This document shows positions 6,979 to 13,800 of a stretch of 13,824 nt of DNA, in pieces; positions within the stretch are counted from its first letter, which is position 1; the number at the start of each line of letters is the position of its first letter. The stretch lies in assembly GCA_026985975.1 (NCBI GenBank), contig JALSPL010000193.1, forward strand, positions 1-13,824, written 5' to 3'. The notes below the pieces were generated by a model. It was given only the letters and a program-made list of their open reading frames with translations. It did not search any database and had not been told where the DNA came from. Origin of the DNA: Anaerolineae bacterium. Lineage in GTDB: Bacteria; Chloroflexota; Anaerolineae; J102. Position numbers and translations under genes: made by a program.

Positions 6979-8592
6979 CTACGCTTCCCGTATCACTTCT
7001 GCAGATTCACGCAATAGATCCTGCAACTTCAGAATACGCTCGGTCATGGTGAAGAGGGCGTTTTTCAATTCATAGGAGACGTAACCGCCCGCCTCTTCCA
7101 GGGCCGCTTTTTCTTGCTGCCTGAGCGCCGCCTGCGCTTGCAAACTGCGCAGCTCCTCGCAAATCTCATACCGCCGCCAGATCAACACATCCTGTAATTC
7201 GTCCATCTCCCGTTCCAGATCATTCCGATTTTTCTCATAACGCTGCAAACGCCAGACGCTCTTTTCATCGAGGGCGCCTTTGGTTTTGAGAGCGTCGATC
7301 TGAAAAGTGAGGCGCTGCAGGCGGCTGGTCAGCAGGGGAAAACGGGCGATGAGGGTTTCGAGATCAGCGTTGCGGTAACGATAGAGAAGATGATCGGAGG
7401 GTTTGGGGGCTTTTTCGCAGGAGATGTCGGTCGGTTCCTCCCCAGCCTCTTCCTGTTCGCCCGGGAATTCGAAGATAACGCCGTCGCGGGAGCGCAGATA
7501 GAGGGTGGGGGTGGCGAAGCCGCGATCATCGGGCCAGGCCAGAAAACAGGCGTTTCGGGCCAGAGTGGCCGCAGCATCCACATGCCCGGCCCAGACGCCC
7601 GCGGTCAACCGCTTGTAAAAGGTCTCGCCGAAAAGGGCGGCCACATCATCGCGGATGGCGTATTGCATGGCGATGACCGCAGGAACGCCCGCCCGCAACA
7701 GCGAGGGGATGACGCCCCAAAAACCTCGCTGCTGCGGCTGCTTGGCCAACTCGCCCGTATTGCAGGCGTTGAGCACCGCCAGTTTCAGGCCCTTGTGATT
7801 GCCCAGCAGCGCTTGCAGATCGGTCTCGGGCGCCCAGTCTTCGTCCTCCTCGGGCGGACTATCTTTCTCGGCGCTGTTGAAGCGCAGGCTGCCATGCACC
7901 GCCCCCGTCTCATCCTGCTCGAAGGCCGCATGGCCGATAAAATGCAAGATGGCGTAATCGCCCTCCGCCAGCGTATCATCCAGCAATTGCAGAGGCACTT
8001 TGCCTTTGAGCGTATCGTAGGACACGCCCGCCCTATCCAGCGCTGTGGCGATGGCTTGCTCTTCGGCGTCCGTATCCAGGCCCGACCCGCCCGGAATCAC
8101 GATAAGCACCCGGGGCAATCCCTGCACCTTCAGGGATTTGATGTTGCCGTAATCCATATTGAGCAATTGCCGGGTGAGCAGTGTGTCGATTTGCGTGGAC
8201 AGGAACACATCGCGCCACAACATCAACTCCCATGGCAGCGTCGCCAGCTCGATGGCGGCCTCGTCGATATTCAGGCGCAGCCGCAAAGCGCCGTCATCTT
8301 TTGCCTGCACATGTTGCGACCACACCGCCTGGAGCAAATCACGCACCTGGCCCTGGAATAACGCTCGAAACAAACCGTCCCCGACTTCTCGTAGCAAGGA
8401 CTCATCGATGGTGAAGGGCTCCTCCCGAATTTGCGTCAGTTTTTCCTGAAAATCGGGAGAAAGGAGCGCCTCAGCATCCAGTTGGCTCTCAGCCAGGCCG
8501 CTATCGGGCGTCTGGGCGGTGACCGTGTAGGCGTCGCCCGCCTTGAAGATGCGAATATCGAAATCGATGATGGTGGGGGAAATGTTGGTCAT
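6979..8592 (-). CDS. CHAT-domain (caspase-like) protein with C-terminal coiled coil
   Basis: A 537-aa protein with a CHAT domain, the clan CD (caspase/separase-like) fold. The run-in LATLPWELMLWRDVFLSTQ (116-134) is typical, and the presumed dyad is H221 in HFIGHAAFE (217-225) and C277 in LAVLNACNTGE (271-281). FWGVIPSLLRAGVPAVIAM (291-309) and the TPTLYLR end (361-367) complete the domain. Residues 240-260 form an acidic insert. After about residue 405 the chain is helical and highly charged, a probable coiled coil (405-535). There are no TPR repeats, TM helices or signal peptide. Known CHAT proteins include proteases that cleave partner proteins in anti-phage or cell-death systems, but here no effector, nuclease or gasdermin-like target is adjacent. 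The substrate is unknown. There is no Shine-Dalgarno before the ATG; a TAGAAT hexamer lies four bases upstream. Confidence 0.88.
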   Translation of the reverse strand: MTNISPTIIDFDIRIFKAGDAYTVTAQTPDSGLAESQLDAEALLSPDFQEKLTQIREEPFTIDESLLREVGDGLFRALFQGQVRDLLQAVWSQHVQAKDDGALRLRLNIDEAAIELATLPWELMLWRDVFLSTQIDTLLTRQLLNMDYGNIKSLKVQGLPRVLIVIPGGSGLDTDAEEQAIATALDRAGVSYDTLKGKVPLQLLDDTLAEGDYAILHFIGHAAFEQDETGAVHGSLRFNSAEKDSPPEEDEDWAPETDLQALLGNHKGLKLAVLNACNTGELAKQPQQRGFWGVIPSLLRAGVPAVIAMQYAIRDDVAALFGETFYKRLTAGVWAGHVDAAATLARNACFLAWPDDRGFATPTLYLRSRDGVIFEFPGEQEEAGEEPTDISCEKAPKPSDHLLYRYRNADLETLIARFPLLTSRLQRLTFQIDALKTKGALDEKSVWRLQRYEKNRNDLEREMDELQDVLIWRRYEICEELRSLQAQAALRQQEKAALEEAGGYVSYELKNALFTMTERILKLQDLLRESAEVIREA

Positions 8593-8596
8593 GATG

Positions 8597-8602
8597 ATTC
8601 TA
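8597..8602 (-). promoter_or_regulatory. Candidate -10 element for the CHAT gene
   Basis: TAGAAT on the minus strand (8602-8597) ends four bases before the CHAT start codon. No convincing -35 lies at the normal distance. If used, the transcript would begin at or within the first codon. The lack of any purine-rich ribosome site agrees with a leaderless start. Confidence 0.25.
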
Positions 8603-8624
8603 CGGGTTGAAGATTGAGGGATTA

Positions 8625-8653
8625 TTGACAGGAAGGAATGTCGGGGCTAGAAT
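8625..8653 (+). promoter_or_regulatory. Consensus sigma70 promoter for the nine-TM membrane protein
   Basis: TTGACA (8625-8630, perfect), a 17-base spacer and TAGAAT (8648-8653, one mismatch). The expected start of transcription is about 8660, with the ATG at 8663. The leader would be zero to three bases, so GGGAG (8654-8658), which looks like a ribosome site, would mostly not be in the mRNA. Confidence 0.65.
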
Positions 8654-8662
8654 GGGAGCGCC

Positions 8663-9469
8663 ATGAATGAGTATCGCAGCCATCTCAGCGTCACCATCTG
8701 GATCGTGCTGGCTTCGCTGACGCTGGGCCATTTGATCTCGATCCCGGAGCGGACGTTTTCCGTTTCGGTGTTGGGATCACCCATCGATTTTCACTTTTCG
8801 GCGATGTTTCTGGCCGGCGTTGCAGCCCTGGCCGCCGCCTGGGCGGGCGCGGAGGCTGCTCTGCGAACGCATCCCAGAAAAGACAGGCTGCGGCACACTT
8901 ACCGTTTCTGGGGCCTGCCCACAGCCATTGTTCTGACAGGGGCGGTGCTGCTGCCCGAGATCACAGCCGAGGCCGCCTGGTTGATCACGCTGGCCCTGAC
9001 AGGGGCGGCGCTTGCGGCAAGCATGGCGGGCGAATATCACACGGTGGATCCTGATGCGGCGGAATATGGCAACGCCCGCTTGTTACTCAATGGATTGGCC
9101 TACGCGGTGGCGGCTGTGGCATTCATATTGATCTATCTTTCGCGCAGTCGTTCGCTGGTGTCAGCTACGCTGATCGGGTTGACTGCGGGCCTGCTGGCCA
9201 TGGATCTGCTGCGGGGGAGCCGTGCGCGTATGCGACTGGTTTTCCTGTACAGCGCCCTCATCGCTTTGATGCTGGCGCAACTGACGGTGATACTCAACTA
9301 CTGGCCATTCGCATCGGAGCGGGTGGCGTTGGCGTTACTGATCGGCTTTTATCTGCTGGTAGGGTTGGCGCAACAGATGCTTCGGGGCGAATTCAATCGC
9401 CGCCGGGTTATCGAATATCTGATTATAGCCGTTGTGACTGTCAGCGTCATCTTTCTTTTTCCGGGATAA
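8663..9469 (+). CDS. Integral membrane protein of unknown function, about nine TM helices
   Basis: A 268-aa, strongly hydrophobic protein. Likely membrane segments are at residues 9-27, 44-67, 83-98, 104-122, 139-159, 165-183, 191-213, 221-239 and 249-266. Short basic loops (70-81, 184-191, 241-248) suggest they face the cytoplasm. The only distinctive soluble loop is GEYHTVDPDAAEYG (123-136), between the fourth and fifth helices. I do not recognise motifs of a transporter or enzyme. It has the look of the uncharacterised polytopic families (DUF5656-like) that I associate with Chloroflexota, but that is unverified. It is divergent from the CHAT gene over 70 bp and has its own strong promoter. 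No following gene shares its strand, so it is monocistronic. Confidence 0.8.
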   Translation: MNEYRSHLSVTIWIVLASLTLGHLISIPERTFSVSVLGSPIDFHFSAMFLAGVAALAAAWAGAEAALRTHPRKDRLRHTYRFWGLPTAIVLTGAVLLPEITAEAAWLITLALTGAALAASMAGEYHTVDPDAAEYGNARLLLNGLAYAVAAVAFILIYLSRSRSLVSATLIGLTAGLLAMDLLRGSRARMRLVFLYSALIALMLAQLTVILNYWPFASERVALALLIGFYLLVGLAQQMLRGEFNRRRVIEYLIIAVVTVSVIFLFPG

Positions 9470-9768
9470 CGGTGCAGACGTCGCGGGCTTTTGTACGCCA
9501 AAGATGATAAAAATCGGGAACGCAGGCAGCGCTGACGATCTCTGATTTGCGACGCTCTGTTTTTTGAACTTCAGAGATGGGCGTTTTCTGCGTCATCTTT
9601 GTGCTATTTACGGCGTCGATGATCGGAAGTTCGGGAAATTTTGGGAAATTTCAAAATTTCTCCATTTTACCCGTAACTTTTTCGTAGTCCGGCCGTCTTC
9701 TGTAACTAGCCAAGGTGTGAAAGAGCATGGCGGGAAGGGGGAATCTGCCATCTCAGCCCTCCTTGGTC

Positions 9769-9794
9769 AAAAAACCACAACATCACAGTTGTGG
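9769..9794 (-). terminator. Leftward terminator, probably for proline dehydrogenase
   Basis: CCACAAC (9775-9781), a six-base loop and GTTGTGG (9788-9794) form a perfect 7-bp stem. Read leftward it is followed by six T residues (plus-strand A at 9769-9774). It lies about 140 bp past the proline dehydrogenase stop, the only leftward gene upstream of it. Confidence 0.5.
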
Positions 9795-9872
9795 ACGATC
9801 TGAGCACCTCCATAAGAGATTTGTCGGGGGACGGATCTCACATAATGCGCTAGCGTGCTCAGTCGCACTTCC

Positions 9873-9910
9873 GAGCAGGGACGCCGAATCGGCGTCCCTG
9901 CTCTTTTGTT
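9873..9910 (+). terminator. Rightward terminator, perfect 15-bp stem plus T-run
   Basis: GAGCAGGGACGCCGA (9873-9887) pairs exactly with 9889-9903 around one central base, and TTTTGTT (9904-9910) follows. It faces rightward. The only rightward gene before it ends at 9469, so it ends either a long 3' UTR of the membrane-protein mRNA or an unannotated transcript. Leftward it lacks a T-run. Confidence 0.6.
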
Positions 9911-9932
9911 CGGGAAAAATCCGATGACGTTT

Positions 9933-10862
9933 TTATTTGCCGGCAGCGGCGCGCAGGAAGAAAAGCAGGTTTGCGGGACGCTCGGCCAGACGACGCATAA
10001 AGTAGGGATACCAGGAGCCGCCATAGGGGACATAAACGCGCATCCGGATGCCATCACTCAGCAACCGTTTGAGCTCATCCCGACGGATGCCGTACAGGAA
10101 CTGGATTTCCCAATGTTGCGGATCGACGCCCTGCTCATTGGCACAGGCGATGACTTCATTGTAAATCATATCATCATGAGAGCCCAACGCCATGCGAGCG
10201 CCTTTGGCCCGGGCGTCGGGCGATAACATCATTTTGGCCAGAGCGATCATCTCCTGCTGGATCTTTTTGCGATCCTGCCATGCAATCTCGGGCGGCTCGT
10301 CATAGGCGCCTTTGACCAGACGAATGTCGGCGACGCCATCATCAATCAGGGATTGCAGATCGTCTCGCGTGCGATGCAGATAGGCCTGAAGCGCCATGCC
10401 CACATTGTCAAACTCCTCCCGCAGTCGTCGGTAGATTTCTATCGTGATATCGACCAATGCAGATTCTTCGATATCAATGCGGACAAAACGTTCTTTTTGG
10501 GCGGCGACGGCGACGACTTTCCTCACATTCTGATAACAAAACGCCTCGTCAATATGCAGCCCCATGGCCGAAAGCTTGAGGGAAACGCCGCTTTTCAATC
10601 CCCGGGCGGCGATCTCACCCAAAACAGCTTCATATTCCCGGGCGCTGGTCCGAGCCAAGGATTTATCGGTCACATGCTCCCCCAGATAATCCAAAGTCAC
10701 CAGAGCGCCCATCGCGTTCAGTTGCTGAATAACCGTCAGGGCGTCTTCCCGCTTTTCTCCAGCCACAAAGCGTCGGGCCATCCGCCGCGCCGGCGGGAAA
10801 TCACTGGTCATCCGCCGCATTGTCTCGCTGTGTGAGAGTGCGATCAGGGCGTGTCGTAACAT
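9933..10862 (-). CDS. Proline dehydrogenase (monofunctional, FAD)
   Basis: Predicted FAD enzyme oxidising proline to 1-pyrroline-5-carboxylate, the first step of proline catabolism, usually membrane-associated so that electrons reach quinone. From ATG 10862 it is 309 aa, the normal size of stand-alone bacterial enzymes. The frame runs to 10970, but GGAG seven bases before 10862 and the family N-terminus favour the shorter form. TIM-barrel motifs are clear: TLDYLGE (56-62), SLKLSAMG with K96 (94-101), RFVRIDIEES (125-134), RLVKGAY (181-187) and GSHD (227-230). EIQFLYGIRRD (252-262), RVYVPYG (275-281) and WYPYFMRRLAERPAN (284-298) bind proline and flavin. The pyrroline-5-carboxylate dehydrogenase partner is not in the window. 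A 153-bp gap with a palindrome separates it from the GT2 gene, so it probably has its own promoter. Confidence 0.95.
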   Translation of the reverse strand: MLRHALIALSHSETMRRMTSDFPPARRMARRFVAGEKREDALTVIQQLNAMGALVTLDYLGEHVTDKSLARTSAREYEAVLGEIAARGLKSGVSLKLSAMGLHIDEAFCYQNVRKVVAVAAQKERFVRIDIEESALVDITIEIYRRLREEFDNVGMALQAYLHRTRDDLQSLIDDGVADIRLVKGAYDEPPEIAWQDRKKIQQEMIALAKMMLSPDARAKGARMALGSHDDMIYNEVIACANEQGVDPQHWEIQFLYGIRRDELKRLLSDGIRMRVYVPYGGSWYPYFMRRLAERPANLLFFLRAAAGK

Positions 10863-10904
10863 AATCCATCTCCGGTTTACGGGGTGAGACGATATAAAAA
10901 TCGG

Positions 10905-10922
10905 GCATACAACATCGTATGC
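10905..10922. promoter_or_regulatory. Palindromic operator candidate upstream of proline dehydrogenase
   Basis: GCATAC (10905-10910), six bases, GTATGC (10917-10922), an exact inverted repeat 43-60 bp before the ATG. The spacing of half-sites suits a dimeric helix-turn-helix regulator. The -10-like elements on the minus strand are TATACT (10966-10961), which would leave the palindrome in the leader, and TATATC (10896-10891), which would place it near the -35. Neither has a good -35. Confidence 0.3.
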
Positions 10923-11015
10923 AAGCAATAATGACGCGTGACCAAGCGCCTTCTTATTCAAGTATATCAAAAATGCAGCAACGACAAAACGTCAGAGAGC
11001 ATAACATCCCCCCAA

Positions 11016-12530
11016 TCAACTGGAAATGATATCGCCGGGGCGAGCCAAACGCGATGTGTGCGTGGAATGCGGGCGGCGTCGCACAACCATGTATTCCTGT
11101 AATTCCAACGCCAGTGTCAGGCCCGATCCCAGCAGAAATAATCCGGGCAGCGGCGCCAGCGCCCAGCGGCCGGTGATGACAATGATGATGAGGATCAGCA
11201 GGGCGTACGCAAAGACCAGGGCTTCGGGCGTAAACTCGCTCAGCGTCATATTCCCGGGCAAGGCGGCGCGACGGGACCCGCGACCCTGTTTGGGCGTGCG
11301 CTCGAACGCGCCGCCCGCATGGCGCAGGCCCGAAACGACCGATAGGGCGATGGCCGGAGAGAGCCCCATGAAAAGAATCGCCAGCACCGGCAGCGCCCAC
11401 AGGCGTTTGAGACCAGTTTTGCCAGCCAGAGCATATTGCGCCAGCATAAACATGACGAATGGTGCGGTCGAAAAAAGCATGGAGACGCCCCCCATAAACG
11501 AAAGGGGCAGATGATAGGCGGGGAGCAACGCCAGCGGCAGCGTAAAGAAAAGCATGAGCAACAGGGGAATATGAAACGCGTAGCCGCCCATATGCGCCAG
11601 GGCGTAAAGTTTTTTACCGATACTTTTATCGCTGCGCAACAGCGGCAGCGCCAGCTTGCGCAGCGTCTGGATGGAACCTTTGGCCCAGCGGCGTTGCTGC
11701 CGTTTGAAGCCGGTGATGACTGGGGGCAATTCGGCCGGCGCTTCGATGCTGTTGATGTAGCCGCCGCGCCACCCGGCCAACTGCGCCCGATAGGCCAGAT
11801 CCAGATCCTCGGTGACGGTGTCGTCCTGCCAGCCGCCCGCGTCATCAATGGCTGAACGCCGCCACAAACCGCCGCTGCCGTTGAAGTTCTGCATGAAGCC
11901 CGAAGCGGAGCGGGCCTGCTGCTCGACAACGAAGTGCCCGTCCAGGGCCAGGGCCTGGGCAGCGGTGATCAGATTTTGCGAGCGGTTGATGTGTCCCCAA
12001 CGAGTTTGCACAAACGCCAGTTCGGGATGCGCTACCAACGACGGAACTGTGCGCTTGAGCCAGTCGGACTCGGGCAAAAAATCGGCGTCGAAGATGCCCA
12101 CATACTCGCCGGTGGCGTCGGCCAGCGCATCGGCCAGGGCGCCGGCCTTGTAGCCGCTGCGCTGCTTGCGATGGATGTAAGCGATATTCACTCCCCGCTC
12201 CCTGCGCAAATCAGCGATGAGGCGCGTCAACACAGCCGATGTGCTGTCGGTGGAATCATCCAGCACCTGAATTTGCAGCCTGTCTGCGGGATAATCCAGA
12301 GCGGCGACGGCCCGCACCACCCGGGCGGCCACCCGCCGCTCGTTATAGATAGGGATTTGCAGGGTGACCTGAGGCCAGTCATCGGGCGGCGTTGCGACCA
12401 CGGGCCAATCATGGCGCTGACGAAAACGCAGAAACAAGATGACCGAAACCAGGACGAACAGGCCATAGAAGATGAGCAAAAAGACAGCGCTCTGGTAGAG
12501 CGCAGGAAAAAGGGATTGCAGAAAAATCAT
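11016..12530 (-). CDS. Processive-type GT2 glycosyltransferase (cellulose synthase/CslA-like)
   Basis: Predicted inner-membrane family 2 glycosyltransferase polymerising or adding a hexose from a nucleotide-sugar; whether the product is a beta-glucan, a mannan or a glycolipid is open. The 504-aa chain starts with one TM helix (about 14-36). The GT-A domain has TLQIPIYNE (56-64), DDSTD (91-95), FDADF (147-151) with the metal-binding DxD-type pair D148/D150, TED (240-242, catalytic base D242) and QQRRW (278-282), the QxxRW motif of processive enzymes. About five further TM helices follow (316-337, 343-367, 378-400, 436-454, 458-477). FERTPK (409-414) after the third is typical of CslA/glucomannan-type relatives. 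No PilZ domain is present. It starts 15 bp after the M20 stop, so the two are probably co-transcribed. There is no strong ribosome site. Confidence 0.92.
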   Translation of the reverse strand: MIFLQSLFPALYQSAVFLLIFYGLFVLVSVILFLRFRQRHDWPVVATPPDDWPQVTLQIPIYNERRVAARVVRAVAALDYPADRLQIQVLDDSTDSTSAVLTRLIADLRRERGVNIAYIHRKQRSGYKAGALADALADATGEYVGIFDADFLPESDWLKRTVPSLVAHPELAFVQTRWGHINRSQNLITAAQALALDGHFVVEQQARSASGFMQNFNGSGGLWRRSAIDDAGGWQDDTVTEDLDLAYRAQLAGWRGGYINSIEAPAELPPVITGFKRQQRRWAKGSIQTLRKLALPLLRSDKSIGKKLYALAHMGGYAFHIPLLLMLFFTLPLALLPAYHLPLSFMGGVSMLFSTAPFVMFMLAQYALAGKTGLKRLWALPVLAILFMGLSPAIALSVVSGLRHAGGAFERTPKQGRGSRRAALPGNMTLSEFTPEALVFAYALLILIIIVITGRWALAPLPGLFLLGSGLTLALELQEYMVVRRRPHSTHTSRLARPGDIISS

Positions 12531-12545
12531 GGTAAATCACGGCGT

Positions 12546-13790
12546 TTATGTCGTTATTCTGGTCAGACCATAGAGCAAATCCCGGGCCAGATTGGCGTAG
12601 GCGGGAATGCTGCGGTGCAGATCCGACAATTTGATGAATTCATTGGGGGCGTGGCTGAGCGTGCTGTCGCCCGGGCCAAACCCGATGGTGGGAATGCCCG
12701 CAAGCCCCATAGTATAAACGCCATCACTGGAGAAACGCCAGATAGCAACCTCGGGTTTACGCCCCAGGCTGCGCTCCACCGAAGCAACGGCCTGCAAGAG
12801 CAGGGGATGCTCCGCTGGCAGCAGCCAGGCGGGATAATGCGCCTCGCCCGAAAGCCGGTAGCCGGTGTAGGTGCTCTTTTGGTATTGGGCGATCTGGACC
12901 TCGGCCCGCAGATCTTCCCGCTGAATCAGCGTCTCAAGCTCCGCCAGCGCCCGCGAAGCGGTCTCGCCCAAAGTGATGCGCCGATCAATGACCATGTTGC
13001 AACGATCGGGAATGGCGTTGCGGGCGCTGCTCGTGGATTGAAGCTGCGTCACCGAAATCGCTCCCGGGCCCAGCACCGGATCGCGCATCAGGTTGGCGCT
13101 GAGGAGTTCGATGCCAAAGATAAGCCGGGCCGCAGCATAGAGCGCATTTTCGCCCCGCTCCGACATGGCGGCATGAGCCGTGCGGCCAAAGGTGGTGAGC
13201 AAAATCTCCATGCGCCCGCGGTGTCCCCGCACGATTTTCAGATCGGTGGGCTTGGCGATGAGCGTCCAATCGGGATGGATGCCCGCGTTTTCGATAAAAG
13301 CGCGCAGGGCCTGGCCCTCAGCGGGCGCTTCCTGCACCGTCGCCGCCACGTAGATTTGTCCCGGCAGCGTCTCCTGATCCTGCGCCAGCATTCCCAGACC
13401 GTACAGGGCCGCAGCCATGGCTCCTTTGGCGTCATCGCTGCCCAATCCAAACAGGACGCCGTCTACGATGTCGCCGCCATAAGGATCCACCTCCCAGGCT
13501 GCGGGGTCCCCCACCGCTGCCGTGTCGAGGTGCATGTCGATCAGCAAAATCGGGCCATCATCACGCCCCAGCTTGCCGATGACGTTGCCTATTTCATCGA
13601 TGTGCACATCCCGCAATCCCAGCGTTGTCATCTCCTCCATCACCACCTGCGCCACCGAGGCCTCCTGGCCCGGCAAGCTGGGCGTTCTCACCATGCGCTG
13701 CAAAAAATCGGTGCAGGCGCTGGCGTAGCTGGCCGACAGGCGCAACGGATGGCTGGAAAGCAAGGAGGGAAGTGCGGGGAAAAGAGACAT
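12546..13790 (-). CDS. M20 family (YgeY-like) metallohydrolase homologue with altered metal ligands
   Basis: A 414-aa member of the M20 peptidase/deacylase family, closest in feel to E. coli YgeY. Family elements in order: DMHLDT with H87 and D89 (85-90), GLGSDDAKGA with bridging-type D119 (115-124), VQEAPAEG with E154 (152-159), AKPTDLKIVRGHRGRME (179-195), a lid domain (about 185-300), STYTGY (306-311), FSSDG (353-357) and SHAPNEF with H380 (379-385). Two carboxylates expected to bind the paired metals are replaced: the second Glu of the EE motif is Ala155 (GCG) and the Glu of the E-P-T motif is Lys180 (AAG). H87, D119, H380 and the presumed base E154 remain. Activity is therefore doubtful or needs a different metal arrangement. 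The start follows pyrimidine-rich repeats on this strand and has no ribosome site. It precedes the GT2 gene by 15 bp. Confidence 0.88.
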   Translation of the reverse strand: MSLFPALPSLLSSHPLRLSASYASACTDFLQRMVRTPSLPGQEASVAQVVMEEMTTLGLRDVHIDEIGNVIGKLGRDDGPILLIDMHLDTAAVGDPAAWEVDPYGGDIVDGVLFGLGSDDAKGAMAAALYGLGMLAQDQETLPGQIYVAATVQEAPAEGQALRAFIENAGIHPDWTLIAKPTDLKIVRGHRGRMEILLTTFGRTAHAAMSERGENALYAAARLIFGIELLSANLMRDPVLGPGAISVTQLQSTSSARNAIPDRCNMVIDRRITLGETASRALAELETLIQREDLRAEVQIAQYQKSTYTGYRLSGEAHYPAWLLPAEHPLLLQAVASVERSLGRKPEVAIWRFSSDGVYTMGLAGIPTIGFGPGDSTLSHAPNEFIKLSDLHRSIPAYANLARDLLYGLTRITT

Positions 13791-13800
13791 GGTTAGGGGA

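Larger units (their letters stand above)
9470..9932. other. 463-bp gene-free region with several hairpins
   Basis: I see no convincing protein gene here. The only longish frame (9564-9803) has no ribosome site or family resemblance. It holds an AT-rich inverted repeat, GAAATTTTG (9635-9643) with CAAAATTTC (9652-9660). It also holds a possible two-stem fold: CCAAGG (9710-9715) pairs with CCTTGG (9761-9766) around an inner stem ATGGCGG/CTGCCAT (9727-9733/9745-9751). Two terminator-like hairpins are listed separately. The region could carry a small RNA or the 3' ends of the flanking convergent transcripts. Confidence 0.4.

Noticed and set aside
7390..8361. A 323-codon open frame opposite the CHAT gene
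   Set aside because: Low-complexity shadow of a well-supported CHAT gene, with no ribosome site or motif.
6979..9469. An established anti-phage CHAT system
   Set aside because: No TPR-CHAT/Cas, gasdermin, nuclease, sigma factor or other known partner is adjacent, and the surroundings are housekeeping genes.
9564..9803. Possible 79-aa protein in the gene-free region
   Set aside because: No ribosome site, mixed composition, no family resemblance, and it runs through the hairpins.
10863..10970. Longer N-terminus for proline dehydrogenase
   Set aside because: The added 36 codons cover the palindrome and upstream region, and the family starts at the chosen ATG, which has GGAG at the right distance.
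11934..13796. A 620-codon open frame on the plus strand opposite the GT2 and M20 genes
   Set aside because: It is antisense to two clear family members and its protein is rich in Gln, His, Arg and Gly with no domain. Codon bias of the GC-rich genes on the other strand leaves this frame open.
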